Below are positions 1-12,180 of a stretch of 64,000 nt of DNA, piece after piece. The position numbers and the translations under genes are program-made. The notes beneath the pieces were generated by a model. It was not told where the DNA came from and did not search any database. It saw only the letters and a list, made by a program, of their open reading frames with translations. The first letter of the stretch is position 1. Each line of letters opens with the position of its first letter. The stretch comes from Microcebus murinus (lineage: Eukaryota > Chordata > Mammalia > Primates > Cheirogaleidae), in the NCBI RefSeq assembly GCF_040939455.1, contig NC_134117.1, positions 64,068,501 to 64,132,500 of the forward strand. The letters run 5' to 3'.

Positions 1-1266
1 TGCAGCCCAACACGAATGACGGGCCTCTTCTGGTGCACAGATCAAGAAAGGATTTCAACTCCAAATCCCAAGAATTAGGAAAAAAAGGAAAATGAGAAAA
101 GCAGAAGAGTAAAAGTCAGAAAAAAATAAAGAGGTAATTTTAGGAAATAACAGCAATATGAAAATCTTTCAACTTAAGGTTGTGTAGCGTCATCTGTGGG
201 CAATATGAGGCCAGCTGGACAGTTCTTACAATGTTTTATGTTTTTCTTTTTCGTTTTATTTAGATTAAAAATTAGTAATTCTTTAAGAAATCCTGGATCA
301 TAAGGAAAAGTAGAAAGAAGATATGTCAGTTCTAGTCCTGTCACTTAAACAGAGCTACTGGTCATCTTTAGGTAATTCTCTTCCACCAGTTATTTTCTGT
401 ATAAGAGTTGTTATTTGAAAATAGTTTTAATGGCCAATTTTATATTTAATTTTCATATTAATGCAGAATATTTATCTTGGCTATTATAAACCCTTCAATA
501 ACACAGTTTAATAACTATACAATATTCCTTAAATAGATATACGTTAACTTATTCTCTCATCTTCCTATTTTTCGACAATGAAGTTCACTTCCATTAAAGT
601 TACTATCCACCATGTTTAAAATAACATTTTTGTCACAGATTTGTTTTTTTTCTTTAAGTTATACTACTAGCAAGTAATTATTGGGTATGAATATAATCAA
701 GGTGTTGATCTATAAGGTTGCACTGAGTTTTCCAGTTGCATTCAGATAAGCAAATACAGTGTATGACTTTTCAGCGCTTCTCCAAGGCAGGGTTTTGGTA
801 GTTACTGTAACCTTCCCTTCAGGATATGGTCTGGGAATTAGTCATTAATTTGTCTCCTGAGAAAGAGAACATATAGCACTTTGCAGAAAGCTGTTAATTA
901 ATCCTTTCAACTCCCTAGTGGGAGAGGAAGGTAGAAATGTCTGCACTGCACTGTTGACTAAGAAATGTTGTTAGTGGATGTGACAGACACCAATTCAAAT
1001 TGCACAGATGTGGGAGAGCCCTCCTGCTAGATGATTATGATTTCTGCTAAAAATGACCCCACTGGCTCGAGAGGTTTCCTAGAAGACTCTGGGCTGCTGT
1101 GTCTGCCTTATCCAATGTCTTTCTATTTGGTGAACATATGAGAACCCTTAGTTCCAGTTTGGGATTCCACTCTCACCCTCATGTGTTCTCCATAATCTTT
1201 CTGTGCATGCCTTCTCTACAATCTCAAAGCAATAATGAAATTTACATAGTCTTTGAGATGATCTTT
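1..1266. other. Unassigned non-coding DNA
   Basis: AT-rich sequence without a recognisable gene. About 320-415 faintly resembles the middle of a MIR SINE, but too weakly to call. No splice-site and frame combination supports an exon. Confidence 0.5.
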
Positions 1267-1374
1267 AAAAATTGTGTGTCCAGGGGGTGAGGGGGGACAG
1301 GGGCTCTTAAGATATGTAACCCTAACAATATTTGTATCCCCATAATATGAAGTAATAAAAAAATTGTGTGTCCA
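1267..1374 (+). mobile_element. Severely 5'-truncated lemur-type LINE-1 tail
   Basis: A 76-bp insert (1283-1358) lies between perfect 16-bp target-site duplications, aaaaattgtgtgtcca, at 1267-1282 and 1359-1374. The insert has a G-rich block and then ends in tttgtatccccataatat plus a short A-tail, the same ending as the longer L1 at 32592-32889. This is the 3' UTR end of a LINE-1 whose reverse transcription stopped almost at once. The intact duplications suggest a fairly young insertion. It has no coding capacity. Confidence 0.8.
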
Positions 1375-1599
1375 ATTTCCACTTAGATTTTGCTCCCATT
1401 TGACTGTGATTACTACCAAATGCCTCCAATCTTGTTCCTTAGTCTTCATGGGAGTTAACACTGATTTCATCATTGGCACAGGACTTCCTTTTAGATGCCA
1501 TATTCTTATAAGACAGGATAGCTCCATGCAGCCCTGACCGGATTCAGGTCCTTTTGTTTATTTTGTTTTTGTGATTTTTGTTTGCTTTACTTTTTATTT

Positions 1600-1812
1600 G
1601 GAAGTCATTTCAAACTTACTGAAAAGTTACAAAAATAAAAGCAGTTATAAAAACACCTACATATCCTTTTCTCAGACTCAGATATTAATATTTACCCTAT
1701 TTGCTTTATCATTTCCTATTTATTATGTAAATCTGTTGATCAATATGTAACTTTGTTCCTGATCCATAAATGCCATTTTCTCTAAATATTTTAATGTGTG
1801 TTTCCTCCCAGG
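1600..1812 (+). mobile_element. Old L1M-type fragment
   Basis: The segment contains 'acttactgaaaagttacaaa' and, further on, 'aaatattttaatgtgtgttt'. These match in order a common old mammalian LINE-1 (L1ME/HAL1-like) module. It is strongly diverged, and its boundaries and subfamily are uncertain. Confidence 0.4.
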
Positions 1813-2185
1813 TGCTATCAATGCACATGGTAAAGCATCAAGTTAACAACTAGAGGGACGTCCCTTGATAAAAAGTGTCCCCTTGGCATATGACATACCC
1901 TGGGGCTCCTATTTTGTGGACTTGGAGAGAAGCTTTCTTCGAGATGCCTACTATTACCTAAATGGGTCATAAGTTTTATACCTTCATGAGCTTCCCTGTA
2001 TCTGCAGTGCTTTTATCAATTTCTATATGTCCTTCATATGACACTTTCAGTTACTGAAAATACTTATGTTTCAATGATCAGTTTAAATATCTCATTCTTG
2101 GGACTTTCTCTGAACTTTGCCGTGGCAGAAATTTCCTTTATATCAGCTCATCTCATGTTTCACTTTTTCCCGTGTTCTTTTCTAT
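1813..2185. other. Unassigned non-coding DNA
   Basis: Ordinary AT-rich sequence; nothing recognised on either strand. Confidence 0.5.
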
Positions 2186-2290
2186 CAGGTGGTGAGCTTC
2201 CCAAAAGACAGGGACTATGTGGTATAATATCATTTTCCTTTTTTCTACCAATTTGTATAACGAGTGGCATGTTTTAGGCACTCAAAACCA
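2186..2290 (+). mobile_element. L2 LINE 3' end fragment
   Basis: The order 'gtgagcttcccaaaagacag', 'ggactatgtgg' and 'ggcactcaaaac' follows the L2 3' UTR (gtgagctcc..gagggcaggga..ggcac..gtgctcaa). It is highly diverged, as expected for an element older than the eutherian radiation. Confidence 0.45.
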
Positions 2291-2459
2291 CTTTGAATCA
2301 TAGTAGTGTAAGTCATGTGCCTTTATTCCTTTGCATTGTTATTATTTTGTTTAATCTTTTACTTTACTTCTCCTCTTGGTGTTTATTACTTGGTTCATTT
2401 AATACCTCTTAATTCAACTCTTACTCTCAGCAAGCTGTTATGACAGTTGCTTGAGTGGG

Positions 2460-2670
2460 AACTCATATCAGTTAGGAATGATTTTGGCTGCAACACAAGA
2501 AAAACTATACTTTAGACACCTCGATATAGGTGATTTAGTCTTTGATGCATTGGCTTGTTGATATCATCAAGTTCTCAGGCTTATTCTGTTTTTTCACTCT
2601 GCCATCCACAAGCTTCCAGTTCATGGCCACAGGATAGTGACTGTAGCTCCAAGCATCACATTTTTATATA
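2460..2670 (+). mobile_element. Medium-reiteration mammalian repeat, family not named
   Basis: 'gattttggctgcaacacaag' followed by the downstream words '..catcaagttctcaggc..' and '..agcatcac' resembles a common mammalian repeat that begins 'ttggctgcaagtaacag'. I recognise the pattern but cannot give the family name with confidence. Confidence 0.35.
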
Positions 2671-5222
2671 ACTATACTTAATGAAGAAAAGAAAAGATCT
2701 TGGTAAAAGAGGATTTCTTTTTATTGGAAGAAAATCGTTTTCAAGAAATCCTCCAGAAGACTTGTCCTTCTAGTCTAACATTTGCTAAAACTGGGTCACA
2801 TAAATATCCTTAGTGGCAAGAGGGAAGTAAGGGGTTAAAAAAGTACCTGGCATAGGAGAATAAAATTTTGTGATTGTGTAAAACAATCATTAATCACATC
2901 TGGACTGGGTCTGTCTTAGTCATAAACAAAACCAAGTTTCTGTTAGCAAAGAAGGGCCTCATCTTCTAAGTTCTTAGATAGAAAGATCAAGTTGTATAAC
3001 ATAGTCACAAATCAATAGACCATTTAGGAACCCAATCAAAACATGAATGTCCCAATGGAGTTGGGAGGGTGAAAAGCAGACAAATGTAGCACCATCAATC
3101 AGTCTCCTGGGGGGTGAGAAGAGAGGGGACAGAGGTATTGCACAGGAATAATTAATATTAGTGAGGTCCAACAAGGATTTGAAGTGGCCCAGGAATCAAG
3201 AGGTGGAATCTTTCAGAAGTCTCAGCATCTAGCAAGTCAGCAGGCTGGAGTTTACCAAGGTTAGGACTCATATCCAGCTTATCCAAAGTCTGTTCCATGG
3301 GCACCCTTTCCACAAGATGTCATTAGGAAAGCAGAGGCTGTAGCTAAGGTTAAAATGGGGCTATTTGGACTTAACATGTCAATGTTAACCGTGAATTTTT
3401 AAGAGGAGGTTGTAGTGGTAGGTGTTTCCCAAGCCCACTTGATCACGGATCGTTTTGCCCACAGAGATGCTCATAAGGTTAATTTAGCCAAAAACATTTT
3501 GGTAAGCGTTGTCCTAAATGGTGAAAAGAGAACTGGCAAGAAAAAATGTGGGAGCCCAATCCTAGAAAAAGAGCCTTGATTTTTAGTTGTATTATTAAGA
3601 AACATACTAAAACACTGGTAACAAAACAAAGTTCAGTGATCCAAACTTGGGCTCAAAGAGAGAATGGGTCATAAAATCCCACTAGTTAATTAGACATTAG
3701 CAGTACAGCTGTTTGGTATTGTTTCATTTGAGCACTGGAGTGGGAGTCAGGTAAATACCCTAAATCATACAAGGAACTTCCCAAGAACGAGCCATGTTCA
3801 AGGTAAAAGTGGAGTTATTTTTCTTTGCAATAGGTCGTGCATTGCTGAGGGTGTTCGGTCATGAATCAGAGATAAATTTAAAGTAGGATCATGGAGAGCA
3901 GTAAAGGAAGAACAAGTCACAAAGCAAGGTTTGACAAAGTATATGTACACTCATGTTATGTATGCAGGACACATACGTATATATGTATGTATGTATTATA
4001 CAGAAAAGGAAATCCCTGGAGTCCTTTTATTTATCTTTTTGTGATCTTCAGATGTTTGTAAGTGATTAAAAATAGCATGCGTAGTTTCAGGTAATGAATA
4101 ACAACAAGCTCAAATAAAATAAGATTTTTCAGCATTTTTAGACATCCCATGAAACAAACCCAGAAGAGAGAGAGTCAATGCTTCTTCCCCAATATATAAA
4201 AATCACTTATTTGGAGAAATACATTCAGTAAGTCTGGCAGAAAACCAGTCCAATGATCTGTGCTAAAAACATGATCAACCATTAATCTGTAGAAAGTTCT
4301 TGGGAGAAATTGTAAGGAACCAATAAATTATAACAGTACATATTTCTCACTCGTTAATCAACACATTTTTAATTAGCTATTTGCCTTCAACATTCAGAGC
4401 AGATGAAGAGTGGATAGAGTGTTGTATGTTATGATGTTACATTGTTATAAATTGCAAGGGGTAGAAAAGGAGAGAAGCAATCAGAGGCACCTTTCTATAA
4501 ATGTTGAGATGAGGGAAGAGGAGGGAGATGATTATAACTTGCTCTGTTGGGCCCTGGGAGAGCGATTGAGTATTGATTAGTTTGAACCGATCTAGAACAT
4601 TCTTTCTAACAAGTAACAAACTTAGAAAGAAGACTTTGAGCTTTGGAATTTATAAAGGCAATCATAAAATTACTTAAAAAGACCTGAAGTAAAGACCTGA
4701 ACCTGAGTAGCTTTATGTAAAACAAATTCTGATAAGTTCAGAGACACAAATTTTAGGAGACTAGGATAGTGCATCACACTTCGCCCTTCCCGGAGTCTCT
4801 TACTATCATTTTTCTTTGACCTTCCATCTTCTCCTTTGTCCCGAGATTTCTATTCTAGCTCACATTTTCCTTGCATCAGGATCCATGTATTGATTTGAAA
4901 GGTTCTCTCATTATAATCTAAAGGTTCAGGCTTGACTTAATTTCTAAATTTCCAGTGACCCAAAATTCAAGAGCTTTTGCTTTGCTTTTGTTATTTTTGG
5001 ATTCTGTGTTTGATGCATGTCTATGCTGGAGTTGCTGGGTGTTTCCCACTTTCTGAGAAGAGGCTTGTTCCTATCCTCTGAGGTGGCTGCAGAGCTGAGG
5101 CAGGATTCGTGGTCTCCGTCTTGTAGGAAAAATGCCCCTTCATGGCTGAGCGTCATCTTTCCTTATAGACTGAATTGTTTCCTGTCATTATTGACTGTTC
5201 TTAACATGAACACCCTGTTCCC

Positions 5223-5224
<2 letters not shown>
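2671..5224. other. Unassigned non-coding DNA
   Basis: About 2.5 kb with no recognisable gene or repeat. There is a short imperfect ATGT/ATAC-rich run near 3957-4000. The longest open frames (70-87 codons near 4944-5280) lack any family signature, and one of them runs into the CA repeat. Confidence 0.5.

Positions 5225-5269
<45 letters not shown>
5225..5269 (+). repeat. (AC)n microsatellite, 45 bp
   Basis: Uninterrupted AC dinucleotides, about 22 units. A purine-pyrimidine alternating tract of this length can adopt Z-DNA and is expected to be length-polymorphic. The frames crossing it on both strands are artefacts. Confidence 0.95.
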
Positions 5270-5272
<3 letters not shown>

Positions 5273-5940
5273 GAAGTTGAGTAAAAATTTTTATGTTGAA
5301 ACAACAGACTGGACGTCCATAGTATTACTTGTAGTGTAGCATGAACATTACAAAATAAAACTAGGACTTTCTCTTCTTCTGTTCCTTGCCTTCTCAAACA
5401 ATTTTGTCCTGAAGCCATAAGACAGGGCAGGACAAATTCTGTGTTCAGGATGGTGGTTCGTGTGTGTGGCAGGGGAGGTGATTTGCTGTGAATGATGGCT
5501 GACTAGTGGAGCCCAAATGGGAGGAAAATGTCCTAGCGCAGGTTGTCAGAGCTGAAGTGGGTGAGGGGATATCCACATGTAGGTGGCATCGCACAGAATG
5601 TCAAAGTCCAGGCAGAATGAGGGACTCTTTCTGGGGAAAAAGCTGGTGGCAATGATGGAAGATTAGTTATATAGAGAAATATTAATCCATAAGTAAATGT
5701 AGGAAGGGTGATGAGAGTCATGTTTCTCCCTGAAAGAGAAATTAATCACAAATAAGAATAAGGATAAAACTAGGGTGAACCTTATGGTGTGGGTTTGGTA
5801 CTGCCACCATTGATCTAAACTCATGTTTTTCAATATATACAGATAGATATATAAATATATATGATGCATATGTGTGTGTTTGTGGGTGCATTCCTTAGTA
5901 GTCCTGTCAGTTCAGAAAGCCTGGGAACAGTGACACTCTA
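5270..5940. other. Unassigned non-coding DNA with short AT-rich run
   Basis: No gene recognised. 5831-5875 is an imperfect ATAT/GATA run. The last ~50 bp before the Alu probably belong to the old L1M 3' UTR that continues after it. Confidence 0.45.
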
Positions 5941-6385
5941 GATATTACCTTCTAAATACTATTCTCTGGCTGGGCATGATGGCTCATGCCTATAATCCTA
6001 GCACTCTGGGAGGCCAAGCCAGGAGAATGGCTATAGCTCAGAAGTTCAAGACCAGCCTGAACAAGCTTGAAACACCATCTCTCCTAAAAAATAGAAAAAT
6101 TAACCGAGCATGATGGCGCATGCCTGTAGTCTCAGCTACTGGGGAATCTGAGGCAGGAGGATTGCTTGAGCCCAGTAGGAGTTTGAGGTTGCTGTGAGCT
6201 AGGCTGACACCATGGCACTCTAGCCCAGGCAACAGAGTGTGACTCTATCTCAAAAATAAATAAGTACTATTCTCCAGAAGACATCAGAGTGCCTTGGAGA
6301 AATGGCTGGTTTGCAAGACAAGTACAAGAAAAATCTGGAATGTCTTTTTGTACCAGAAAGCAAAGAAGTTCTCGAAAAATGATAA
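5941..6385 (+). mobile_element. Old L1M 3' UTR, left part, interrupted by Alu
   Basis: Sequence on either side of the Alu (about 5941-5966 and 6262-6385), including 'accagaaagcaaagaagttc' and 'aaatggctgg', matches the 3' UTR of an old LINE-1 subfamily (L1ME type). Its continuation, 'ggtctcccactagccagatt', appears only after the younger L1 at about 7276. The old L1 was therefore the target of both later insertions. Confidence 0.6.
5967..6261 (+). mobile_element. Alu SINE, full-length dimer, strepsirrhine type
   Basis: The element runs from 'ggctgggcatgatggctcat' through both 7SL-derived monomers to 'gactctatctcaaaaataaa'. Target-site duplications aaatactattctc (5954-5966) and aagtactattctc (6262-6274) differ at one base. 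The right monomer has 'gaggttgctgtgagctaggc', the wording typical of lemur/galago Alu. Box A/B-like promoter sequence is degraded by many C-to-T changes, so the copy is old. Orientation is plus. Confidence 0.95.
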
Positions 6386-6526
6386 AGATTCCACATGTAA
6401 GTGAGATCATGCAGTATTTTTCCTTCTGTGTCTGGCTTATAGCACATAGCATAATGTTCTCCAAGATCATCCATGTTGTGGCTGAATGTCAGATTTTTCT
6501 TCCTTTTAAGACTGAATAATATTCCA

Positions 6527-6584
<58 letters not shown>

Positions 6585-7266
6585 TCCTTAGTTTCTTCAT
6601 CCATTCATCCTTGACAAACACTCAAATTGTTTCCATATCTCAGCTATCATGAATAATGCTGCAGTGAACCTAGGACTGCAGAAATCTTTATGATGTGGTA
6701 ATTCCGTTGATTTCATTTTCTTTGGGTATATACCCAGAAGAGGGATTGCTGGGTGATATGAATGTCCTATTGTTTAATTTCTTTAAGAACATCCGTGTGT
6801 TTTGCATAATGGCTGCACCGGTCTGCATTCCCACCAGCAGTGCCCATGTGTTCCCTTTTCTTCAAACCATCAACAATACCTGTTGTGTTTTTCTTTTTTC
6901 TTTTTTCTTTTTTTGAGATGAAGAATAAAACAGTGGTTACTTAGGGTTAGAGTGGGGGTAGGAAATGAAGACATGTACATCAAAGTAGAAAATTTGTAGG
7001 ATGAACAAAGCTAAAGGTTTAATACACCACATGAGGACGATAGTTAATAATAGTATATTGTATTCAGGATTTTTGCTAAATGAATAGATTATAACTGTTT
7101 CTGCCATGGGGGTTAGGGGCGGATGGGTAACTATGTGACATGATGGATGCATTAATCTGTTTCACTATAACAACCATTTAAATATATATATACACACACA
7201 AACACACACACACCACATAACATCATATTGTATAGCTTAAATATACACAATAAAATTTATTTTTAA
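6386..7266 (+). mobile_element. L1M copy with 5' inversion (twin priming)
   Basis: 6386-6890 read on the minus strand is the end of L1 ORF2 and what follows (landmarks 'ctgggtatatacccaaag', 'actggaatattattcagtc', 'tgcatgatctcacttacatg'). From about 6914 the plus strand carries the part that comes directly after it in an intact L1 ('gtggttacttagggttagag', then 'atgaggacgatagttaataa') up to the 3' end near 7266 ('cacaataaaatttattttt'). So the 5' part is flipped relative to the 3' part, the usual outcome of twin-primed reverse transcription. It is inserted in an older L1M 3' UTR. The (GT)n at 6531-6582 has grown from an internal ACACAC seed. Confidence 0.85.
6531..6582 (+). repeat. (GT)n microsatellite, 52 bp, inside L1
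   Basis: 26 uninterrupted GT units within the inverted part of the L1. The equivalent place in intact L1M copies has a short ACAC stretch just before 'aatggaatattattcag', so the array expanded after insertion. Confidence 0.95.
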
Positions 7267-7275
7267 AAACCTGAT

Positions 7276-8097
7276 GAACATATATTAAAAGAACACATAA
7301 GCTTGCTTAAATGGTCTCCCACTAGCCAGATTTGGGACATATTGAGTATTCTAATAAATAATGATGGTCACAGATTATAGCTCATTGAATAAAATAGGAA
7401 AAATGAATCCATTCTGATATAAATACATCGATAAATAAGATAAATATTTAATGAGGAGCAGGATATTTACATAGTTTCAGAGTGCCTTTTCACAAAATAC
7501 TTATTAATTACAATAGGAAAGAGTAAATTTATAGTGGAGATGCCTGCAATACACTGTTTTAATCAAGTAATCACTGTGAACATCATTAGCTGTGGCACAA
7601 ATTCTATAGGAGGTAATCAGAAAAATATGAAATCACATCTATAATGTATAATCTGAATCTAATCATGAGGGAACATCAGGAAAGCCCAAATTGACAGATG
7701 TTGCACAGAATAACTGTCCTGTAATTTTCAAAAACGTCAAAGTCATGAAAGTCAAGGAAGGACTGAAGAAATGCCCCATAGTGAAGGAAACTAATGAATA
7801 TGAGAGCTAAGTGCAATGCTTACTTCTGACCCAGAGTCTTTTGTCATGACTGGGACAACTGGTGAAACTTGAATGGAGCCTGAGGATTACATGATAGCAA
7901 CGTAGCAAAGTTAATTTCCCAATTTTGATATTTGTATTCATGGTCATATATGAAAACAACCTTTGTGGACTTGAGGTAGCGGAGCATCAAGCCAGTACTT
8001 TATTCTCAAAATTTTCAGGAATAAACATTCCTTGTACTGCATTGGAAACTTTCCTGTAAGTTTAGAGTTGCTTTAAAATTATAAAATAAAACTAGTC
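7276..8097 (+). mobile_element. Old L1M 3' UTR, right part
   Basis: Landmarks in order: 'ggtctcccactagccagatt' (~7312), 'aatctgaatctaatcatgag', 'aactgtcctgtaattttcaa', 'gtcatgaaagtcaaggaagg', 'gactgggacaactggtgaaa', and the end 'actttcctgtaagtttagag' followed by an A-rich tail near 8097. This is the 3' UTR of an old LINE-1 subfamily (L1ME/L1MC type). Its beginning lies left of the younger L1 insertion. Confidence 0.85.
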
Positions 8098-8838
8098 AAG
8101 AAGGGAAGAAAAGAGACACTTGCTGCATTAAGTGCACACATCACATGCAAGTGCCATTCCTGGGTGAAATGCTCTTGCTACAGAGCCCAGCGGTGCAATT
8201 TCTTTGTAAAGTCTAATAGTAGCAACATAACCATGTTCTATGCCATATTCAAAGGTAAAATTGATTATTCTATGTAGATTACATCTAGACTAGAGACTTG
8301 GAATCATTCTAAGCATAATATAATTAGATGAACTTAATTTTGGAGTTTGGTTCTGTTCTGAATGCAAGTTTTCTCATGAAAATATTAATAAAACATTACA
8401 TTTTACCCTGTCCCTGCCAACATACTTTTATCTTTAAAATGCTCACCGTCACAGGCAATTATTTTTTAACACAGCCTTGCATTCGCCTGGCTTGTCCTAG
8501 AGGCTGAAGTGAATTGTGACTAATGCCCCAGCCTGTGTTCCCAAATTATGGCAAGGACTGGATCTCATCCATTGCTATGAAGTATTTCTTGCCAGACACC
8601 TGAGACCCGAGCCTCCGAAATCACACTCCAAGGGATTCCTAAAATCATATTTATTTTTAAACATCTGATATCGTACAAGCATTAACTTGGTGAGCCTTTC
8701 AAAGTGAAATCTTTTACTTGGAACATCCCCTTCAATTCTGTTATTTCTGCATGAAAAGATCAATTGGATGATCTACTACCAAGTGTTGCTTTGTGTATGA
8801 AAGGTCTAAACTGACCACCGGGATACTGTTGTTTTAAT
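8098..8838. other. Unassigned non-coding DNA
   Basis: No gene or repeat recognised. 8400-8530 is slightly richer in G+C and shows no motif I can name. Confidence 0.5.
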
Positions 8839-9178
8839 CTCTTCCTGTTGTATAATAAAATTCCTTAGTCTGGGCAATTTGTAAACAACAGAAATTTGTT
8901 TCTCTCAGTTTTGAAAGCTGGGAAGTCCAAGATCAAGGTGCCAACAGATTCAGTGTCTGATGAGAGCTTCTCTGCTTCATAGGTGGTGACTTCTTGCTGT
9001 TTCTTCACCTGGTAGAAGTGGCAAATGGTATCCCTCTTTTACAAGGGCACTAATCCCATTCGTGACAGCAGAGTCCTCATGAACTAACTGACACCAAAAG
9101 GCTCCACCTTGGGGTTTAGGTTTCTGCATATGAATTTTGGAGGGGCTCAGTCTTTCAGACCGGAGCAACTATTTACTC
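8839..9178 (-). mobile_element. MLT1-type solo LTR (ERVL-MaLR)
   Basis: On the plus strand the order 'gtaaacaacagaaatttgtt', 'gaagtccaagatcaaggtgc', 'cttttacaagggcactaatc', 'ctgcatatgaattttggagg' is the reverse complement of an MLT1-like LTR, so the LTR reads on the minus strand. No internal retroviral genes flank it, which indicates a solo LTR. The age is consistent with early eutherian activity of this group. Confidence 0.8.
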
Positions 9179-10599
9179 ATGCAAAGAGCAAATCTGGTGA
9201 CTGTGAAGCCTATAATCACCGCACTTGGCCAGTTGCAATCACTGTGTAAAGAAAATGAGTAATTTGGCTGGAAGCATGTTTGGGTTGACATTTCTCTTTT
9301 ATTTTTTGTTGACATTATTCAAAGCTCCCAGAAGTTACGGACTTTTTTAACACTTCCATTAAAAATCAAAGAAGCTATGCTCAGGTAGATACTGGAATCA
9401 AAGCACCCCCATGACCCTTTTAAGAATTTTTCCAGCTGTAGGAATTTCATGGTAATGACTGAAAGAGCCATGGCTGTATCATCCAGTAGATGACACACTT
9501 GTGATTACTAAAGTATTAAAGCTGTAACCATTTTGGCCACTTGCCCTCATTTGTAACCAATAAATCCAACACTGGACTCCATGGTAATATTTCTCAGGAT
9601 TACCTTCTTAGTCCTACCTTACCCTGAACTCAAATCCAGAATCCACAGACCGGACAAGAATGTATTTTTAAGCTCATCTTTGTGTCTAGTCTGTACTATT
9701 AAAAAGAACATAACAAAGACATCTCTTACTCATTTTACCTGAATATGGATGTATTAAGTATTAACTAACTAGGTGTTTGCAAAATACTTTCAAGGAACAA
9801 ATGCAATAAAAGTGCTCAATATAATTATTATTATAAAATTATAACATAATTATTTAGATGAGTCATTTTAAAGCTCTTCATTAAACACGATTGGATATTA
9901 TGTTTATTAATTCATTAAGCTCTACTTCAAATGCCAGATAAATAAAATGTATTATTAATATGTCATAAACTAAATGGAATAATGCCACACAGACCTATTA
10001 TTTTAAAGTGCCTTGCAAATATTAACTAATTCATGCTTACCATTCTTTCAAAGACAGCTTGTATAATTTAACAGGAATTGTTACAGTAATTTTGTCATGA
10101 TACAAAATCTTTACTACAAAAAATTTGAACTCTTTAAATTTTTCATACTGTCTTTTGTTTCTTGAAGTAATATAATCCTTATTTTAATATACAGATACAT
10201 ATAAATATGAAAATAAAAATCATGTTTAAGCATGACACTAATCAGATAAAATCTCTGTTAATATTTTGCAAATTTTCATTTTAGTCTTCCAGGCTTGTAT
10301 TTGTGAACTTATGTGCCCGTGTTTGTGTGCATCTCTGTCTTTCTTTCACAAAGTGGGAGTCTTATTTTATATAATGCCACAGATATTCCATTTTCATTTA
10401 AACATATGAAATAGAGCACCCTGCCCACACTGTTTATGGTCTTGCAATACTGTTTTCCACTAAAAACAAACAAACAAAAAAAGCAGTATTCCTTGAGCAA
10501 ATGGCTAATTCGAGGTCTGGTGTATAAGATGCATACACCATGTGGATAAGATGAGCCTGAAACATTTTAATAGCAATTAGTAAGAAAACCAGAGCCCAT
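9179..10599. other. Unassigned AT-rich DNA
   Basis: Very AT-rich, especially 9790-10260. Short stretches near 9790-9835 ('aaaagtgctcaatataatta') and 9990-10040 look like MIR tails but are too short to delimit. There is an A-rich (AAAC)n run at 10461-10480. Confidence 0.45.
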
Positions 10600-11716
10600 C
10601 AAGAGTACTCATGAGCCAACTTGGGGCCAATGTACTAGCAGGGCCAGAAGACAACCAGCCCGCCAAATGTTGGACAATTCAGGCAATAACTTCAATGGAT
10701 TTAGACACATTAAATGTGCTAAAAAATTATGAATTCACAATAATGCAATAGAAAACAAAACTTATCATTTGCCACTGTAGGATACTTGTTAATCAACTTA
10801 TTTTTTTTTTAAATGAAACAGTGTGTAGAGGGAAAGAACCAAGCATTTATCCTGTTTAATCTTATTTTAACTATCAATAGGTAACAAAATAGTAGATGGA
10901 GGAAATGTTTTTTATAGATATCTATTACAGATGACAAGTGAGAAAGTGCTGAGAGAATATCACCATTTTACAACTCTAAATGGATTAACAGACCAAGATA
11001 TTGATTATTAACAACTGCTAGCATCAATAAAAGAGGATACAACCTGACATCATATAGCTCATGGTGGAAAAAAAGCACATTGCCCATGAATTAGTATTGA
11101 TTAAGAAAATATGAACTGCTTCCGATCAAACCTCTAGATCCAACCACTAATTTATAGAAAATACAGATGATAGAGAAATATATTAGATGACACAATGGAT
11201 AAAACTAGCAAAATCAAAACGGTGAGAAACTCTACAGGAAGGAAAAAATTTTATTCAACATATAAATTGGAGGGAAAGAAAAAGACCTACGGTGCAAAAG
11301 AAACTTGAAGAGAAATATGTGTGGACTTCATTTATATTCTAATACAAACAAAAAAACTACAAAAATATTTTTAACATTTATGAAACAATTAGAAATGTAA
11401 ACATGAACTAAATATTTGGTTATTTAAGAAAAATTGTTAATTTTTATGTGACATACTGATATATGTATGTGTATTTATATATACACATACGTACTATACA
11501 TGCACACATACACTCCAATATATTTAAAATGATATTTGACATACAGAGATAGATCCTGAAAAATATATATGGATGAGGTTATAGGAAGTTGCTTTAAAAT
11601 AATTGGAAGGCAGAAGATAGCCACAAGTTAACCATCACTAAAATGGGTGTTGGAATTATCATACTCTTTTGTCTACCTTTATATTCTCTTGAAACTTAAT
11701 ATGTTTAAAAAATATG
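10600..11716 (+). mobile_element. Old L1M 3' UTR
   Basis: Landmarks in order: 'gtaggatacttgttaatcaa', 'gacctgacatcat'-like 'aacctgacatcatatagctc', 'cctctagatccaaccactaa', 'aaatcaaaacggtgagaaac', 'gaaaaagacctacggtgcaa', and near the end 'tcatactcttttgtctacct' then 'ttgaaacttaatatg'. Together they follow one old LINE-1 3' UTR (L1ME type). No ORF2 is left. 11455-11510 has an internal ATAC/TATG-rich run. Confidence 0.75.
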
Positions 11717-12109
11717 CACATATCCTGACTTTTCTTTCTTAAACAAAATTATCTTTGAAGGTATGATTGCCAAAGTATCCCAGGGCATGAATAATAATCT
11801 ATTATCACTCATTAGGTAGATCACAGGTATAAAAACTACAAATTGTGATGGCCTGGAAAAACTTGAATCCATTTACAATTTTATATTCCAATTTTATTAC
11901 ATTTTCACCCCAAATCTATCAGTTTTCCAAACACCGATTCTTAAATAGTATAGTATTTTCCCATTAGCATGAAATAACCCTGTTGGTACATTCAGGTATA
12001 CTGTGTATGTTCCAGTTCTCTGGCATGTCCCTGGGCTAATCCTATCCTAGGTTCTACTTGGTTGTCATTTGACTCACTGTTTTAGCTCCTCTGTTCCTTT
12101 TAAATTCCT
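11717..12109. other. Unassigned non-coding DNA
   Basis: Nothing recognised. Confidence 0.5.
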
Positions 12110-12141
12110 TTCTCTCTCTCTCAATCTCTCACTCGCGCGCG

Positions 12142-12180
<39 letters not shown>

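Noticed and set aside
6250..6621. 123-codon minus-strand frame
   Set aside because: Its middle is (TH)n translated from the GT microsatellite, and the rest is inverted L1M sequence. Not a gene.
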